From the NCBI GenBank assembly GCA_021732005.1, contig JAKFVT010000033.1, positions 310,001-374,000 of the forward strand: a DNA stretch of 64,000 nucleotides, written 5' to 3'. Source of the DNA: Mycobacterium sp. (GTDB taxonomy: Bacteria > Actinomycetota > Actinomycetes > Mycobacteriales > Mycobacteriaceae). Both the position numbers and the translations under genes were made by a program. Shown in pieces: positions 54,015 to 63,405 of the stretch. Within the stretch, counting starts at the first letter, position 1, and every line of letters begins with the position of its first letter. The notes under the pieces were generated by a model. The model searched no databases and was not told where the DNA came from. It saw only the letters and a list, made by a program, of their open reading frames with translations.

Positions 54015-55142
54015 TCAGTCGTCGAGTGACCTGCTGAGCCGCTCGGCGGCGGCCAGGTAATCCTCGATGAACTCCAGAACCACCTCGCGGGCGGGCTTGA
54101 CCTTGTTCATCAGTCCGACGCCCTGGCCGACGAAATAGGTCGCCAGCGCCTGAGCGCCCGGATGGCCGCCCTCGGCGAGCTTGTCGATCCGACGCAATAC
54201 CGGCTCGGCGATCATGTTCTGCAGCGGCAGCGGCAGCGGTTGGCGACCGCCCTCATGCGGCGCCCACGCGTCGGTCCAATCCGAAACCAGTTGGCGCGAC
54301 GGCTTTCCCGTGCGGCCGGCCGACCGGACCGTGTCCCGCGACGTGGCGGCCAGGAACTTCTGCACCGTGTACGGGGCCGTCTCTGCCTCCTCGGTGGTGA
54401 GCCACACCGAACCCGTCCAGGCGCCGGCGGCACCCAGCGCGACGGACGCGGCCATCTGCCGGCCGGTCACGATTCCGCCCGCTGCGAGGACGGGCACCGG
54501 CTTGCCGATCGCCTCGATCGCTTCGATGACTTCGGGAATGAGCACCAGAGTGGTCACCTCACCGCAGTGACCACCGGCCTCGGTGCCCTGCGCGACGATC
54601 AGGTCGACGCCGGCGTTGACCTGTTTGATCGCGTGTTCCTTGGCGCCGACGAGCGCCGCGACCGGGATGCCGGTCTGCTTGCCGGCCTCGATCATGTAGT
54701 CCGGCGGGACGCCGAGTGCGTTGGCCATCAACTTGATCGGATGACTCAGCGAGACGTCGAGCAGGCTCGCGCCGGTGTCCCCGCTCAGCGACGACGCGGC
54801 CATCCGCGGCTGGTCGCTGATGTCGATGTCGTGGGCGGCCAGCAGTTCGTTGATGAAGCCGCGGAAGTCTTCGGGGATGCGATCCGCGAGCTGACCGAAC
54901 GACAGATTCTCGCCCTTGCCCTCGAATTTGGCGGGCACGATGATGTCCACGCCGTAGGGCTTGCCCTTCACCTGCTCGTCGATCCAGGTGAGCTCCTGGT
55001 CGAGCTGATCGGGGCTGTAGGCGGTGCCGCCGAGGACACCGAAGCCGCCCGAATTGGTCACGGCGGCCACGACGTCGCGGCAGTGGCTGAAGGCGAACAG
55101 GGGAAAATCGATACCGAACTGGTCGCAGATCTCAGTCTTCAC
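54015..55142 (-). CDS. Nitronate monooxygenase-like flavoprotein
   Basis: 375 residues, FMN-binding TIM-barrel enzyme of the NMO/enoyl-ACP reductase II superfamily. Seen are VVAAVTNSGGFGVLGG (N-terminal phosphate-binding region), the QGTEAGGHCG motif and VLAAGGIVTGRQMAASVALGA. The His in GGHCG is the catalytic position of NMOs. The substrate is unknown; alkyl nitronates or a 2-oxo acid are possible. It has its own start after a strong stem-loop that follows ahpD. Confidence 0.88.
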   Translation of the reverse strand: MKTEICDQFGIDFPLFAFSHCRDVVAAVTNSGGFGVLGGTAYSPDQLDQELTWIDEQVKGKPYGVDIIVPAKFEGKGENLSFGQLADRIPEDFRGFINELLAAHDIDISDQPRMAASSLSGDTGASLLDVSLSHPIKLMANALGVPPDYMIEAGKQTGIPVAALVGAKEHAIKQVNAGVDLIVAQGTEAGGHCGEVTTLVLIPEVIEAIEAIGKPVPVLAAGGIVTGRQMAASVALGAAGAWTGSVWLTTEEAETAPYTVQKFLAATSRDTVRSAGRTGKPSRQLVSDWTDAWAPHEGGRQPLPLPLQNMIAEPVLRRIDKLAEGGHPGAQALATYFVGQGVGLMNKVKPAREVVLEFIEDYLAAAERLSRSLDD

Positions 55143-55155
55143 CGGCCCAGTATGC

Positions 55156-55201
55156 GCTCGACCCCTTCCCGACCAACCACCGGATTGGGAAGGGGTCGAG
55201 C
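55156..55201 (-). terminator. Perfect 15-bp stem-loop downstream of ahpD
   Basis: Arms GCTCGACCCCTTCCC (55156-55170) and GGGAAGGGGTCGAGC (55187-55201) pair perfectly around a 16-base loop, starting 10 bases after the ahpD stop and ending 14 bases before the next gene's start. The strong stem without a T-run suggests the terminator of the ahpCD transcript. It also sits in the leader of the nitronate-monooxygenase-like gene. Confidence 0.8.
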
Positions 55202-55211
55202 CGCTGTTTGA

Positions 55212-55745
55212 TCAGGCGGTGGCGAGCGCCTGCGTCGTGAGCAGGGCCTGCGCCACCCCGGACACGATCGACGCAACCCGGATCGCCTCGAAGATCGACG
55301 TCCGTGACACTTCCGCGTCGCGGAGCTCCTTCTCGTGGGCGGCCAGACACTGATCGCATCCGTTGATCGCGGACACGGCCAGAGACCACAGCTCGAAGTC
55401 GACCTTCGCCACGCCGGGATTGGCGATGATGTTCATCCGCAGCCCGGCCCGCAGATCGTCGTAGCGACCGTCGAGCTGATGCTTGGTGCGGTAGAAGACG
55501 TTGTTCATCCCCATGATCGCGGCAGCGCCCAACGCCGCGTGATACGCCTCCTCGGACAGCACGTCCAGGGCGTCCTCGGTCACCTCGCGCAGCAGCCGCT
55601 CGGACTTGGTCGCCGCGGCGGTCGCCACCAGCGCGCCCCATAGCTGCTGTTCGGTCAGCTCGGTCGAGCGGACGATGCTCCCCAGGTTGAGCTTGAGATC
55701 CTTGGCGTACTCGGGCAATGCCTCCTTGACGGCGTCGATGCTCAT
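55212..55745 (-). CDS. ahpD: Alkyl hydroperoxide reductase AhpD
   Basis: 177 residues. It has the redox motif CxxC-x3-H (Cys130, Cys133, His137) and Glu118, at the same numbers as M. tuberculosis AhpD. With AhpC it removes hydroperoxides and peroxynitrite; AhpD receives electrons from lipoamide and passes them to AhpC. The ATG at 55745 lies 2 bases after the ahpC stop, so both are cotranscribed. A strong stem-loop follows the gene. Confidence 0.96.
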   Translation of the reverse strand: MSIDAVKEALPEYAKDLKLNLGSIVRSTELTEQQLWGALVATAAATKSERLLREVTEDALDVLSEEAYHAALGAAAIMGMNNVFYRTKHQLDGRYDDLRAGLRMNIIANPGVAKVDFELWSLAVSAINGCDQCLAAHEKELRDAEVSRTSIFEAIRVASIVSGVAQALLTTQALATA

Positions 55746-55747
55746 GC

Positions 55748-56335
55748 TCAGACCGCCTCGGCCAGCAGCTCGCCGGCGTCGATGGTCGGGTCGCCCTTCT
55801 TCCAGTTGCAGGCGCACAGCTCGTCGGACTGCAGCGCGTCGAGCACCCGCAGCACCTCGTCGACGTTGCGGCCGACCGATCCCGCGGTCACCGAGACGAA
55901 CTGGATCTCGTTGTTGGGGTCGACTATGAACGTGGCACGGTCGGCCACGCCGTCGGCGTTGAGCACGCCGGTGGCCAGCGCGAGCTCGCGCTTGAGGTCG
56001 GACACCATCGGGAACGGCAGCTTCTTGAGATCCTCGTGCTGCGCGCGCCACTGGAAGTGGACGAACTCGTTGTCCACCGACACCCCGATCACCTGGGCAT
56101 CGCGGTCCTCGAACTCGTCGTTGAGCTTGCCGAACGCGGCAATCTCGGTGGGGCACACGAACGTGAAGTCCTTGGGCCAGAAGAAGATAATGCGCCACTT
56201 GCCCGGGCTGTCCGAGCTCGTCACCTGAATGAAGTAATCGTCGGGCTGCTGGGCGTTGACCTTCGACAGGTCCCCCCCGACAACCGCTTTGAGGTCGTAA
56301 GCCGGGAACTGATCCCCGATCGTCAACAGAGCCAT
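55748..56335 (-). CDS. ahpC: Alkyl hydroperoxide reductase AhpC (peroxiredoxin)
   Basis: 195 residues from the ATG at 56335 ([13 protein letters not shown]), matching the M. tuberculosis start; AAGGAG is 11 bases upstream, and GTG codons between are possible. The peroxidatic Cys61 lies in FVCPTE and two further cysteines (174, 176) in ELCACNW, the unusual three-cysteine mycobacterial arrangement. It reduces peroxides and peroxynitrite. No oxyR gene is beside it. Confidence 0.96.
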   Translation of the reverse strand: MALLTIGDQFPAYDLKAVVGGDLSKVNAQQPDDYFIQVTSSDSPGKWRIIFFWPKDFTFVCPTEIAAFGKLNDEFEDRDAQVIGVSVDNEFVHFQWRAQHEDLKKLPFPMVSDLKRELALATGVLNADGVADRATFIVDPNNEIQFVSVTAGSVGRNVDEVLRVLDALQSDELCACNWKKGDPTIDAGELLAEAV

Positions 56336-56362
56336 GATTGTCACCACTCCTTGAATAGCTAA

Positions 56363-56374
56363 ATTGGAACCAAT
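56363..56374. promoter_or_regulatory. Small inverted repeat upstream of ahpC
   Basis: ATTGG-AA-CCAAT, 28 bases upstream of the ahpC ATG, in the probable promoter or leader. It is flanked by an AT-rich stretch (AGCTAAATTGG), unusual in this high-GC window. It could be an operator for a redox or iron regulator; no consensus was matched. Confidence 0.4.
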
Positions 56375-56509
56375 CCAGATTCTGCCACTACAGTGCGGTT
56401 TAGTCAGTGCCCCCAGCGCCGAAGGTGACCATTGTCACCAGTTCCGGGGACCGCGGACATCGTCCATGAAATACCCACGGAGCGAAGGGATTTAAAGGTG
56501 TGGCGCGGG

Positions 56510-57541
56510 TCACGCCCGCAACGGCGCGAACGCGAAGTCTCGCAGTCCCTGGTCCGGGCCGACCTGCGCCCGGAAGCCCAGCGTCTCGGCCGCCAAGGCC
56601 GGGTCGGCGACGATGTGGCGGACGTCGCCGCTGCGATACTGACCGGTGACCAGCGGCGCAGGCCCACCCCGAGCCTCGCAGATCCGGGTGGCGACCGTCA
56701 TGATCGAGACCGGCCGCCCCGAGCACACGTTGGCCGCCAGAAATCCGCCTGCCTCCGAGCGCACGGCCGCGACATTGGCCGCCGCGACGTCGTCGACGTG
56801 CACGAAATCTCGCATCTGACCGCCGTCTTCGAAAACCCTTGGCGGCTCGCCCTTCTCGAGCGATGATCGGAAGATCGCCGCCACTCCCGAGTAGGGGGTG
56901 TCACGCGGCATGCCCGGGCCGTACACGTTGTGATACCGCAGCGCGACCACCGACCCGCCGGTCGATTCGGCCCACGCGAGCGCGTAATGCTCCTGGGCTG
57001 CCTTGCTGGCGGCGTAGAGGCTGCGGGGGCGCAGCGGCGCGTCCTCACCCACCAGCTGCCACTGCAGTTCCTCACCACCGACGGGGCAACGATGTTCGAA
57101 CACACCGCCATCGAGATCGGCCCGGGTGCGCGGCAGCGGTTCGACGGCACCGTGCTCGGGGCAGCGGTATCCCCCCTGGCCGTACACCACCATCGAGGAC
57201 GCCAAGACCAACCGCTGCACGCCGGCGGCGAACATCTGCGCCAGCAGAACCGCGGTCCCGTAGTCGTTGTGACTCCCGTAGGACGGCGCGTCGGCGGCGT
57301 TCACCCCCGCCCCCACCACAGCGGCCTGATGGCACACCACGTCGACCCCGGACAGCAAGGGGGCCAAGGCATCCGCGTCGCGCACATCGACCCGGTGCGT
57401 GTCATCGGGCAGTTCGGCACCGGGACCGTGGGCGGCGTCGAGCATGACGTCAACCGCCACCACCTCGTGCCCGTCGGCGAGCAGCGCCGCTCGGACCCGA
57501 TTGCCGATGAACCCGGCCGCGCCGGTGAGCAGGATCCTCAT
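56510..57541 (-). CDS. galE3: NAD-dependent epimerase/dehydratase (GalE3-type)
   Basis: 343 residues from the ATG at 57541. It is an extended SDR with TGAAGFIG near the start, SSMVVYGQGG, the YAASK catalytic motif and RYHNVYGPGMPRD. It probably epimerises or modifies a UDP- or dTDP-sugar. The symbol follows the position next to the nucleoside phosphorylase, as Rv0536 in M. tuberculosis; the true substrate is unknown. Its ATG overlaps the stop of the next upstream gene by 4 bases (ATGA). Confidence 0.87.
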   Translation of the reverse strand: MRILLTGAAGFIGNRVRAALLADGHEVVAVDVMLDAAHGPGAELPDDTHRVDVRDADALAPLLSGVDVVCHQAAVVGAGVNAADAPSYGSHNDYGTAVLLAQMFAAGVQRLVLASSMVVYGQGGYRCPEHGAVEPLPRTRADLDGGVFEHRCPVGGEELQWQLVGEDAPLRPRSLYAASKAAQEHYALAWAESTGGSVVALRYHNVYGPGMPRDTPYSGVAAIFRSSLEKGEPPRVFEDGGQMRDFVHVDDVAAANVAAVRSEAGGFLAANVCSGRPVSIMTVATRICEARGGPAPLVTGQYRSGDVRHIVADPALAAETLGFRAQVGPDQGLRDFAFAPLRA

Positions 57542-58314
57542 GGCAGGTCGAACGGCAACTCGACACCTTCGTGCGCAAGGCAGTGCTCGCACACGCGGTC
57601 GGAGGCCACCTGGTCGATCGCTTCCAGCACCAGCTGCTTGAACGGGCCCATGTTCTTCTCGAACTCCGCGAAGACGTCGACCGCGCGAACACCCGCCCCG
57701 ACATCCACGCCGGCATCCAGGTCGGTCACCAAAGCAATTGCCGCGTAACACATTTCCAGCTCGCGGGCGAGCACCGCCTCCGGGTATCCGGTCATGTTGA
57801 TCAGGCTGAACCCTTCGCGCGCGAACCACTGGCTCTCGGCGCGGGTGGAGAACCGAGGCCCCTGCACCACCACCATGGTGCCGCCGTCGACCACACCGGG
57901 CAGCCCCGTCACCGCCGAGCGCAACGTCGGGCAGTAGGGATCGGCGAAGCCGACATGGATACCGCCGGAGTCGAAGTACGTGTCCAGCCGGCCCCGGGTC
58001 CGGTCGACCAACTGATCGGGGACGACGATGGCGCCGGGCCCGAGTTCCGGGGTGAGGCTGCCGACCGCACACGGCCCGAACACCCGCCGCACGCCGAGCG
58101 CGCGCAACGCCCACATGTTGGCCCGGTACGGCACCTTGTGGGGCGAGAACTCATGACTCAGGCCGTGCCGGGGCAGGAAGGCCACCTCGTGCTGGCCGAC
58201 CCGGCCGACCGTGATCGGCGCACTCGGCTCACCGTAGGGCGTATCCAGGTTGACGCTGCGCGCGTCGGACCCGAAGAAGGTGTAGAAGCCGCTGCCGCCG
58301 ATTACTCCGAGCAT
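57538..58314 (-). CDS. mtnP: S-methyl-5'-thioadenosine phosphorylase
   Basis: 258 residues, nucleoside phosphorylase family 2. Seen are the N-terminal GVIGGSGFY phosphate loop, RHGLSHEFSPHKVPYRANMWALR (phosphate and ribose contacts) and GPRFSTRAESQW, INMTGYPEAVLARELEMCYA (base site). In MTAP, Asp replaces Asn in the purine pocket and this TDLDAG pattern fits. M. tuberculosis Rv0535 was named pnp. It recycles the adenine and methylthioribose from SAM-consuming reactions. Confidence 0.92.
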   Translation of the reverse strand: MLGVIGGSGFYTFFGSDARSVNLDTPYGEPSAPITVGRVGQHEVAFLPRHGLSHEFSPHKVPYRANMWALRALGVRRVFGPCAVGSLTPELGPGAIVVPDQLVDRTRGRLDTYFDSGGIHVGFADPYCPTLRSAVTGLPGVVDGGTMVVVQGPRFSTRAESQWFAREGFSLINMTGYPEAVLARELEMCYAAIALVTDLDAGVDVGAGVRAVDVFAEFEKNMGPFKQLVLEAIDQVASDRVCEHCLAHEGVELPFDLP

Positions 58315-58348
58315 TCGACCATTGTGCAGGCAGTTCCGATCTCGCCGA

Positions 58349-58906
58349 TCACTGGCTGTCGGACGGCTCCCCGGTTGAATCGGCTGCCTTCAACCGGGCG
58401 CTGATCCGCCGGCAACCGTCGCCGAGCGCGATCATCTGGTTCCTGCTCAGCTCGTCGAGGAAGTGCGCACGCACCACACGGGCGTAGGTTTCCAGCGACG
58501 CGGCGATCAGCCGCAGCCCGTCGCGGGTGATCGTCGCGAGCACCCGCCTTCCGTCGTCGCTGCTCGCCTCCCGGTCGACCAGCCGGCGCCGCTCGAGGCG
58601 CTGGATCTGCTGGGTCAGCGCACTCGGGGTGACCATCAGCATCTCGGCCAGCGCACCCATCGGGCTCGGGCCATGACTCTTCAGATGAGTCAGCAATTGG
58701 ACGTCGGCGAGGCTCAATTGGTGGTGGTGCAGCAGGGCTCGATTGACCAATCCGTGCAACGCGATCGCGACCGACTCGAACTGCACCCACGCATGGGCCT
58801 CGACATCGTCGAGGCCCAGTCTGTGGCGGCGTTGTTGAACCAATTGACGGCCTACGTCGCCCGGTCGACGTGTCGACACAGATCCTCCGCGTGCCTGGAA
58901 CGACAT
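58349..58906 (-). CDS. MarR family transcriptional regulator
   Basis: 185 residues. The winged HTH is clear: LSLADVQLLTHLKSHGPSPMGALAEMLMVTPSALTQQIQRLERRRLVDRE, followed by DDGRRVLATITRDG. An N-terminal extension of about 45 residues precedes the domain. No obvious divergent target exists: the upstream neighbour (58969) is on the same strand. A start at a later codon near the VQFESV region is possible. Confidence 0.88.
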   Translation of the reverse strand: MSFQARGGSVSTRRPGDVGRQLVQQRRHRLGLDDVEAHAWVQFESVAIALHGLVNRALLHHHQLSLADVQLLTHLKSHGPSPMGALAEMLMVTPSALTQQIQRLERRRLVDREASSDDGRRVLATITRDGLRLIAASLETYARVVRAHFLDELSRNQMIALGDGCRRISARLKAADSTGEPSDSQ

Positions 58907-58968
58907 GGCGAGTCCCCCGCGTCGCCGCGGGGGCCGCCGTCTACCTCATCAGTACTGCTGAATTTGGA

Positions 58969-60144
58969 CTAGTCGGCCCCGCCGGCGCCATGCCGGGCGG
59001 AGTGACCCTTGCCCGAGGCGCCCGCAGTCGCGCCCTTGCCGCCCGCGGTCTCGGACCCGGCCGGCTTCGACGACCCCTTCGCACCGCGCGCACTCGTCAC
59101 ACCGGTCTTGCCGGGCGTGACCTTGTTCCCGTCCTTCACCGTCCCCGAAGCATCACTGTCCGAAGCCGTATCGGTCGCCGCGGCATCAGCCGCCTCGGAG
59201 GACTGCGACGACTCGCCGGACCCGGCCTCGACCGCTGCGGGCTGCTCCGCCGCGACGGCCTTGGCACTCGCCGCGGCCGGTTTGAGCGCCGCAGCCGGGG
59301 CAGCCGGGGCTCCCAGCGCCGTGGCGATCGCCTTCGGGATCGAGACCAGCAGCGTGTACGCGATGCCCGCGTTGTTGCCGTTCTCGTCCGGCGGCGACAA
59401 CAGCCCCGGATACAGGCTGCCGTCAGTGGACTCGTAGCCGTTGACGATGGCGCCGATGAACTTCGGGAGCGTGTTGACCGCGGCGTTCAGCGCCGCGACA
59501 GTCTGCCCCGCGGCGAGCGCGTCGAGCACGGCCTGGCCGCTGTCGCCGAGGGACTGGATCGAACCCTCGATGGGGCCGAGAACGCCGATCAGAGCCGGCA
59601 ATACCGTCGCGAGACCGGTGACCGTCTTGACCACAGCGGCGAAGTTGTCGGCCATCTTGCCGGGGATGTCCAGGACCGGGAACAGCGGTAGACCGATCGT
59701 CAGGATGGCGGTTCCGAGGGCGTTGTTGATCGTGCCGGCAGCGCCGGAAAGGTCGCCGTCGGCGATCTGCTGGAACGCGGTGGTGAGCGACTGCGGCACC
59801 GTCGTCGTCAAGTAGTCATAGGTGGCCGTGGCGACACCCCCGAGTGCGGTGGCGGTGGTCTGGGCATAGCCGAACCAGTTGGTGCCGAGCTGGCGCAACG
59901 CGGGCGCCGGGTCGGCCAGCCAGTCCTGTCCGATCGTCGACACATTGCTCACAGCGGCAGTGACGAGGTCAACCCACGGGGTGACGGGATCGAACGTCGC
60001 GGTGAGCTGCACGCTGGAGAACGCCGCCGGAATGTGGACGTTCGACAGCGGTGACGCGACCGGTTGCATCGGTGCGAACGCGACAGCACCGGCTCCCACC
60101 AGCGCCACCCCGGATGCGATGGACGACCGCACAGCAATGCGCAT
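58969..60144 (-). CDS. Secreted Ala/Thr-rich protein with low-complexity C-terminus
   Basis: 391 residues. The signal peptide (about 1-32, AFAPMQPVA) is followed by a conserved-looking helical region with VQLTATFDPVTPWVDLVTAAVSNVSTIG and NWFGYAQTTATALGG, a pattern I associate with a large family of exported mycobacterial proteins related to PE/PPE neighbours. The C-terminal 120 residues are Ala, Ser, Gly and Lys rich. Function unknown. AGGAG lies 5 bases before the ATG. Confidence 0.8.
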   Translation of the reverse strand: MRIAVRSSIASGVALVGAGAVAFAPMQPVASPLSNVHIPAAFSSVQLTATFDPVTPWVDLVTAAVSNVSTIGQDWLADPAPALRQLGTNWFGYAQTTATALGGVATATYDYLTTTVPQSLTTAFQQIADGDLSGAAGTINNALGTAILTIGLPLFPVLDIPGKMADNFAAVVKTVTGLATVLPALIGVLGPIEGSIQSLGDSGQAVLDALAAGQTVAALNAAVNTLPKFIGAIVNGYESTDGSLYPGLLSPPDENGNNAGIAYTLLVSIPKAIATALGAPAAPAAALKPAAASAKAVAAEQPAAVEAGSGESSQSSEAADAAATDTASDSDASGTVKDGNKVTPGKTGVTSARGAKGSSKPAGSETAGGKGATAGASGKGHSARHGAGGAD

Positions 60145-60735
60145 TATTACTCCTGTCGAGGGGTCTGGAATGAACTCGGCAAAAGTTACCGGAGGCGAAA
60201 TCGGGAGTTGGCGGTATTTTGAAGGAACTTACCGGTCAGTCAGTTCGGTGGTGCGGCTCGCAATCACAGCGCCTGCGAGAGTCGCAGGTGAACGCGATGC
60301 GCTTGTCCTTCAGCAAACCTCCTTTACGCGTGAATTATTTAAGCGTGCAACCACTCGCGCGTCGCGCCTCCGCTACCCTCCGGCGAAGCCGGCGATTAGC
60401 CTTCCCCAGACCCCAGAACCGCCACAGTCTCCTCTTCAGCGGCACCCGTTTGCTCAAGTGCTACGTTGACCAGACTCGGTCAGCCCTACCCGGACGGATC
60501 CCCTTCCAGGCGTCAGCTACCTCCGCGGCGGACCCCTCGGCAAATCCCCACACTTTAGTTTGATGTGCTTATCGTCGGCATACGCCCGAAACATTGCACT
60601 CCAGCGAAGCGGTACCGACGTCGGCGGGCGGCTATCGCTGATGAGCAGAGCGCTCAGTCGACCAGCAAATATCGACACCCGGCGCCCCCACGACACCTGA
60701 GCAACCGGGCTGACCTGCGTGCGACGATTGCGGGC
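60145..60735. other. Long non-coding region upstream of menA
   Basis: About 590 bases between the secreted-protein start and the menA ATG, which are divergent. Apparent open frames here have Arg/Ser-rich translations and no domain. A short stem CCGGC-GAA-GCCGG lies at 60380-60392. The stretch at 60314-60345 is AT-richer than its surroundings. It must hold two promoters; nothing else is recognisable. Confidence 0.5.
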
Positions 60736-61605
60736 ATGGCGAGCATCGCGCAGTGGGTCGAAGGGGCCAGACCCAGAACTCTGCCCAACGCGGTGGCGCC
60801 GGTGGTCGCGGGCACTGGCGCGGCGGCCTGGCTGGACGCCTTCGTGTGGTGGAAGGCGCTACTGGCACTTGCCGTTTCACTCGCGCTGATCGTCGGGGTC
60901 AACTTCGCCAACGACTACTCCGACGGCATCCGCGGCACCGACGACGAACGGGCCGGACCGCTGCGGCTGGTCGGCTCGAAGCTGGCGTCGCCGCGCGCGG
61001 TGCTGAGCGCCGCCGTCATCAGCCTCGGTATCGGTGCGGTCGCCGGGCTGGCGCTGGCCGTCGTCAGTGCGCCCTGGCTGATCGCGGTGGGCATCGTCTG
61101 CATCGCGGGAGCGTGGCTGTACACCGGCGGCTCCAAGCCCTACGGCTATGCCGGATTCGGCGAGGTCGCGGTGTTCGTGTTCTTCGGCCTCGTCGCCGTG
61201 CTGGGCACGCAGTACACCCAAGCGCTGCGGGTCGACTGGGTCGGCCTGGCGCTGGCCGTCGCGACCGGCGCGCTGTCGTCGGCCGTGCTGGTGGCCAACA
61301 ACCTGCGTGACATCCCGACCGACCGCGTGGCGGGCAAGGTCACCTTGGCGGTCCGACTGGGCGACGCCCGCACCCGGATCCTCTACCAGTCCATGCTGGC
61401 CGTGGCCGGCGTGCTGACCCTGGTCCTGATGCTCGCCACACCGTGGTGTGCGGTCGGTCTGATCGCCGCACCGCTGGCCCTGCGTGCGGCCGGGCCGGTA
61501 CGCCGCGGCCTCGGTGGCCGCGAGCTCATCCCGGTGCTGCGCGATACCGGCCTGACAATGCTGGTCTGGTCGATCGCGGTGGCGCCGGCGTTGGCGTTCG
61601 GCTAG
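60736..61605 (+). CDS. menA: 1,4-Dihydroxy-2-naphthoate polyprenyltransferase
   Basis: 289 residues from the ATG at 60736 ([19 protein letters not shown]). About nine membrane helices. The UbiA-type aspartate motif [19 protein letters not shown] (near 57-75) binds magnesium and prenyl diphosphate, and a second motif [14 protein letters not shown] lies near 192-205. It attaches the polyprenyl tail to DHNA to form demethylmenaquinone. The stop overlaps the convergent DUF4229 gene by 4 bases. Confidence 0.96.
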   Translation: MASIAQWVEGARPRTLPNAVAPVVAGTGAAAWLDAFVWWKALLALAVSLALIVGVNFANDYSDGIRGTDDERAGPLRLVGSKLASPRAVLSAAVISLGIGAVAGLALAVVSAPWLIAVGIVCIAGAWLYTGGSKPYGYAGFGEVAVFVFFGLVAVLGTQYTQALRVDWVGLALAVATGALSSAVLVANNLRDIPTDRVAGKVTLAVRLGDARTRILYQSMLAVAGVLTLVLMLATPWCAVGLIAAPLALRAAGPVRRGLGGRELIPVLRDTGLTMLVWSIAVAPALAFG

Positions 61606-61925
61606 TCGGTCGACTCTTTGCCGCGCAGCCGGGCCTGCAGTTGCTCGCGGTCACGGCGACGACGCTCGTCGACCGCGGCGATGCTCGCGGTCGCGCGCTT
61701 ACGCAATGGCGCCAACAGCCAGATCCCCAGCGGCAGAGCAAGCACGATCCCGAACAACAACGCCACGATGAGCGGGAACTCGGTGATCCCGATCAGCTTG
61801 CCGAGGTAGTAGATCGCAGCCGTCAGTACCACCACCAACGCGATCCGCGCAACGGTGTACACGAGGACGTCGAGCGCTAAACGACCGCCCGCGCCCGAGG
61901 TCTTGTTGTCCGAATTGTCCGACAC
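61602..61925 (-). CDS. DUF4229 family membrane protein
   Basis: 107 residues from a GTG at 61925 ([11 protein letters not shown]). Two hydrophobic helices (about 21-42 and 48-71) are followed by an Arg-rich cytoplasmic tail ([17 protein letters not shown]). DUF4229 proteins are small actinobacterial membrane proteins of unknown function. A TTG at 61961 is in frame but less likely. It is divergent from the 53-residue gene. Confidence 0.8.
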   Translation of the reverse strand: MSDNSDNKTSGAGGRLALDVLVYTVARIALVVVLTAAIYYLGKLIGITEFPLIVALLFGIVLALPLGIWLLAPLRKRATASIAAVDERRRRDREQLQARLRGKESTD

Positions 61926-61972
61926 CGCGCCGAGCCTACCGACGCGCGTATATTCGGACAAAGGAGGTTTTC

Positions 61973-62134
61973 GTGCTGTACCTGCTGTTGGTTCTGATCA
62001 TCGCCGCCGCGGTCTATGTCGGCTGGCGCGCGGTTCGCGCTCAGGCGCACCGGCCGAAGACCAGGGTTGTCGGCCCCGACGACGATCCCGACTTCCTGTG
62101 GCGACTCAGCCACGGCGACAACAACCCCCGCTAA
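61973..62134 (+). CDS. Small membrane protein, 53 residues
   Basis: 53 residues starting at a GTG preceded by a perfect AGGAGG at 61963-61968, 4 bases away. One hydrophobic helix (about 2-18, rich in Leu and Ala) is followed by a basic stretch and an acidic tail (GPDDDPDFLWRLSHG). It is too small for most gene callers, but the strong SD, helix and codon use support it. It resembles the small gene annotated near Rv0530 in M. tuberculosis. Function unknown. Confidence 0.75.
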   Translation: MLYLLLVLIIAAAVYVGWRAVRAQAHRPKTRVVGPDDDPDFLWRLSHGDNNPR

Positions 62135-62153
62135 CCCCCGCTAACCCCCGCTA
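62124..62153. repeat. Tandem 10-bp repeat spanning two stop codons
   Basis: Three adjacent units of ACCCCCGCTA(A/G) run from 62124 to 62153. The plus-strand gene stops with the first TAA, and the minus-strand MinD-like gene stops in the last unit (TAG). Only 16 bases separate the stops, so the repeat fills the gap completely. Confidence 0.8.
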
Positions 62154-63329
62154 GCCGAACCGTTCGTTGACGTCGACGGCGGGAAAGCCGTCGGCCACCA
62201 CGGCAGCCAACTGAACCAGAGCCTCGCGAGTCTTCGGCTTCAGCCGTTCGAGATCGATTTCGGCGCCCTCTTCCAGATGCGGGTCGAACGGCACCACGCA
62301 TACCGCGCGGCACCGCCGCGAGAAGTGGTCCACCACCTTCTGCATGTCGACCTTGCCCGACCGCGGCCGGACGGCGTTGATCACGCACACCGACCGGCGC
62401 ACCAGGTCCTGATGGCCGTGGGCGTCCAGCCAGTCCAGCGTCGCCGATGCGCTGCGCGCCCCGTCCACCGAACCTGAACTCACCACGACCAGTGCGTCGG
62501 CCTGCGACAGCACCGACGACATCGCCGAATGCAGCAGCCCGGTGCCGCAGTCGGTGAGCACCAGGCTGTAGAACCGCTCGAGCACCGCCAGCGCCTTGTC
62601 GTAATCCGTCGCGCTGAACGCCTCGGACACCGCGGGGTCGCTCTCCGACGCCAGGACTTCCAGACGACTCGGGCCCTGCGAGGTGTAACCGCGGACGTCG
62701 CTGTAGCGCTCGATCTTCTCGGCGTCGCGCAGCAGATGACGCACGGTGGCCGGGGTTTCCAGCGGCACCTTCTGGCTCAGCGTCCCGCGGTCGGGATTCG
62801 CGTCGACCGCGATCACGCGGTCGCCGCGAATGGTGGCGAACGTGCCGCCCAGGGTGGCGGTGATCGTCGTCTTGCCGACCCCGCCCTTCAGCGACAGCAG
62901 CGCGATCTTGTAGCAGCCCTGCAGCGGACGGTTCACCTGTGCGACGAGGTTGGTGTGGTGCGCGGCCCGCTGGCCCTCACCGACGTTGATCAGCTTCCCC
63001 GACGCCAGATACAGCCAACGGCGCCAGCCACCGGACGGCGGCGGCTTCACCTGGCGTAGCAGCGCGCTCGTCGACAGGTCCGGATACGGAGTCGGCGGCA
63101 CCGTCGGGCGGTACGAGGGCACCGGATGCTCGGCGACGTACTGGTTGAACAGCGGCGCGGCCGCGGTCAGCGATTCCATCGGGATGCCGATCGGCGGCGT
63201 CGGCGCCAGCCAGTCCGGTTCGGATTCGGGTGCGGCGGTCGCCGGATCGGCGAACCGCTGTTCGGTGCGGAATACCGTTGTCGCATCAGTTAATTCATGG
63301 CCCTGGCGGGACCCATGAGGAGTGGACAC
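62151..63329 (-). CDS. MinD/ParA-like ATPase (Rv0530-type)
   Basis: About 392 residues from a GTG at 63329, which has AGGGGGA 7 bases upstream; a GTG at 63335 is only 1 base from that SD. The N-terminal 100 residues are Pro-rich. The deviant Walker A SLKGGVGKTT (about 145-154) is that of MinD/ParA proteins, and VDANPDRGTL and TDCGTGLLHSAM are the later motifs. Similar ATPases with Pro-rich tails associate with ESX secretion genes in mycobacteria; here the neighbours are cytochrome c maturation genes. Confidence 0.87.
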   Translation of the reverse strand: MSTPHGSRQGHELTDATTVFRTEQRFADPATAAPESEPDWLAPTPPIGIPMESLTAAAPLFNQYVAEHPVPSYRPTVPPTPYPDLSTSALLRQVKPPPSGGWRRWLYLASGKLINVGEGQRAAHHTNLVAQVNRPLQGCYKIALLSLKGGVGKTTITATLGGTFATIRGDRVIAVDANPDRGTLSQKVPLETPATVRHLLRDAEKIERYSDVRGYTSQGPSRLEVLASESDPAVSEAFSATDYDKALAVLERFYSLVLTDCGTGLLHSAMSSVLSQADALVVVSSGSVDGARSASATLDWLDAHGHQDLVRRSVCVINAVRPRSGKVDMQKVVDHFSRRCRAVCVVPFDPHLEEGAEIDLERLKPKTREALVQLAAVVADGFPAVDVNERFG

Positions 63330-63405
63330 GTGCACTTCCCCCTGACATTTCGTTTCGGGTCGAGTGGTTGTTCGTGGGTCCTTTGAACCCTAGCGCACGC
63401 CCGCG

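Noticed and set aside
55212..56198. AhpD with a 150-residue N-terminal extension
   Set aside because: The extension is ahpC read in another frame; AhpD starts at 55745 with family-matching length and residue numbers.
56510..58114. A 534-codon frame covering galE3 and part of the phosphorylase
   Set aside because: The first 190 residues are an out-of-frame reading of mtnP; galE3 begins at the ATG at 57541 that overlaps the mtnP stop.
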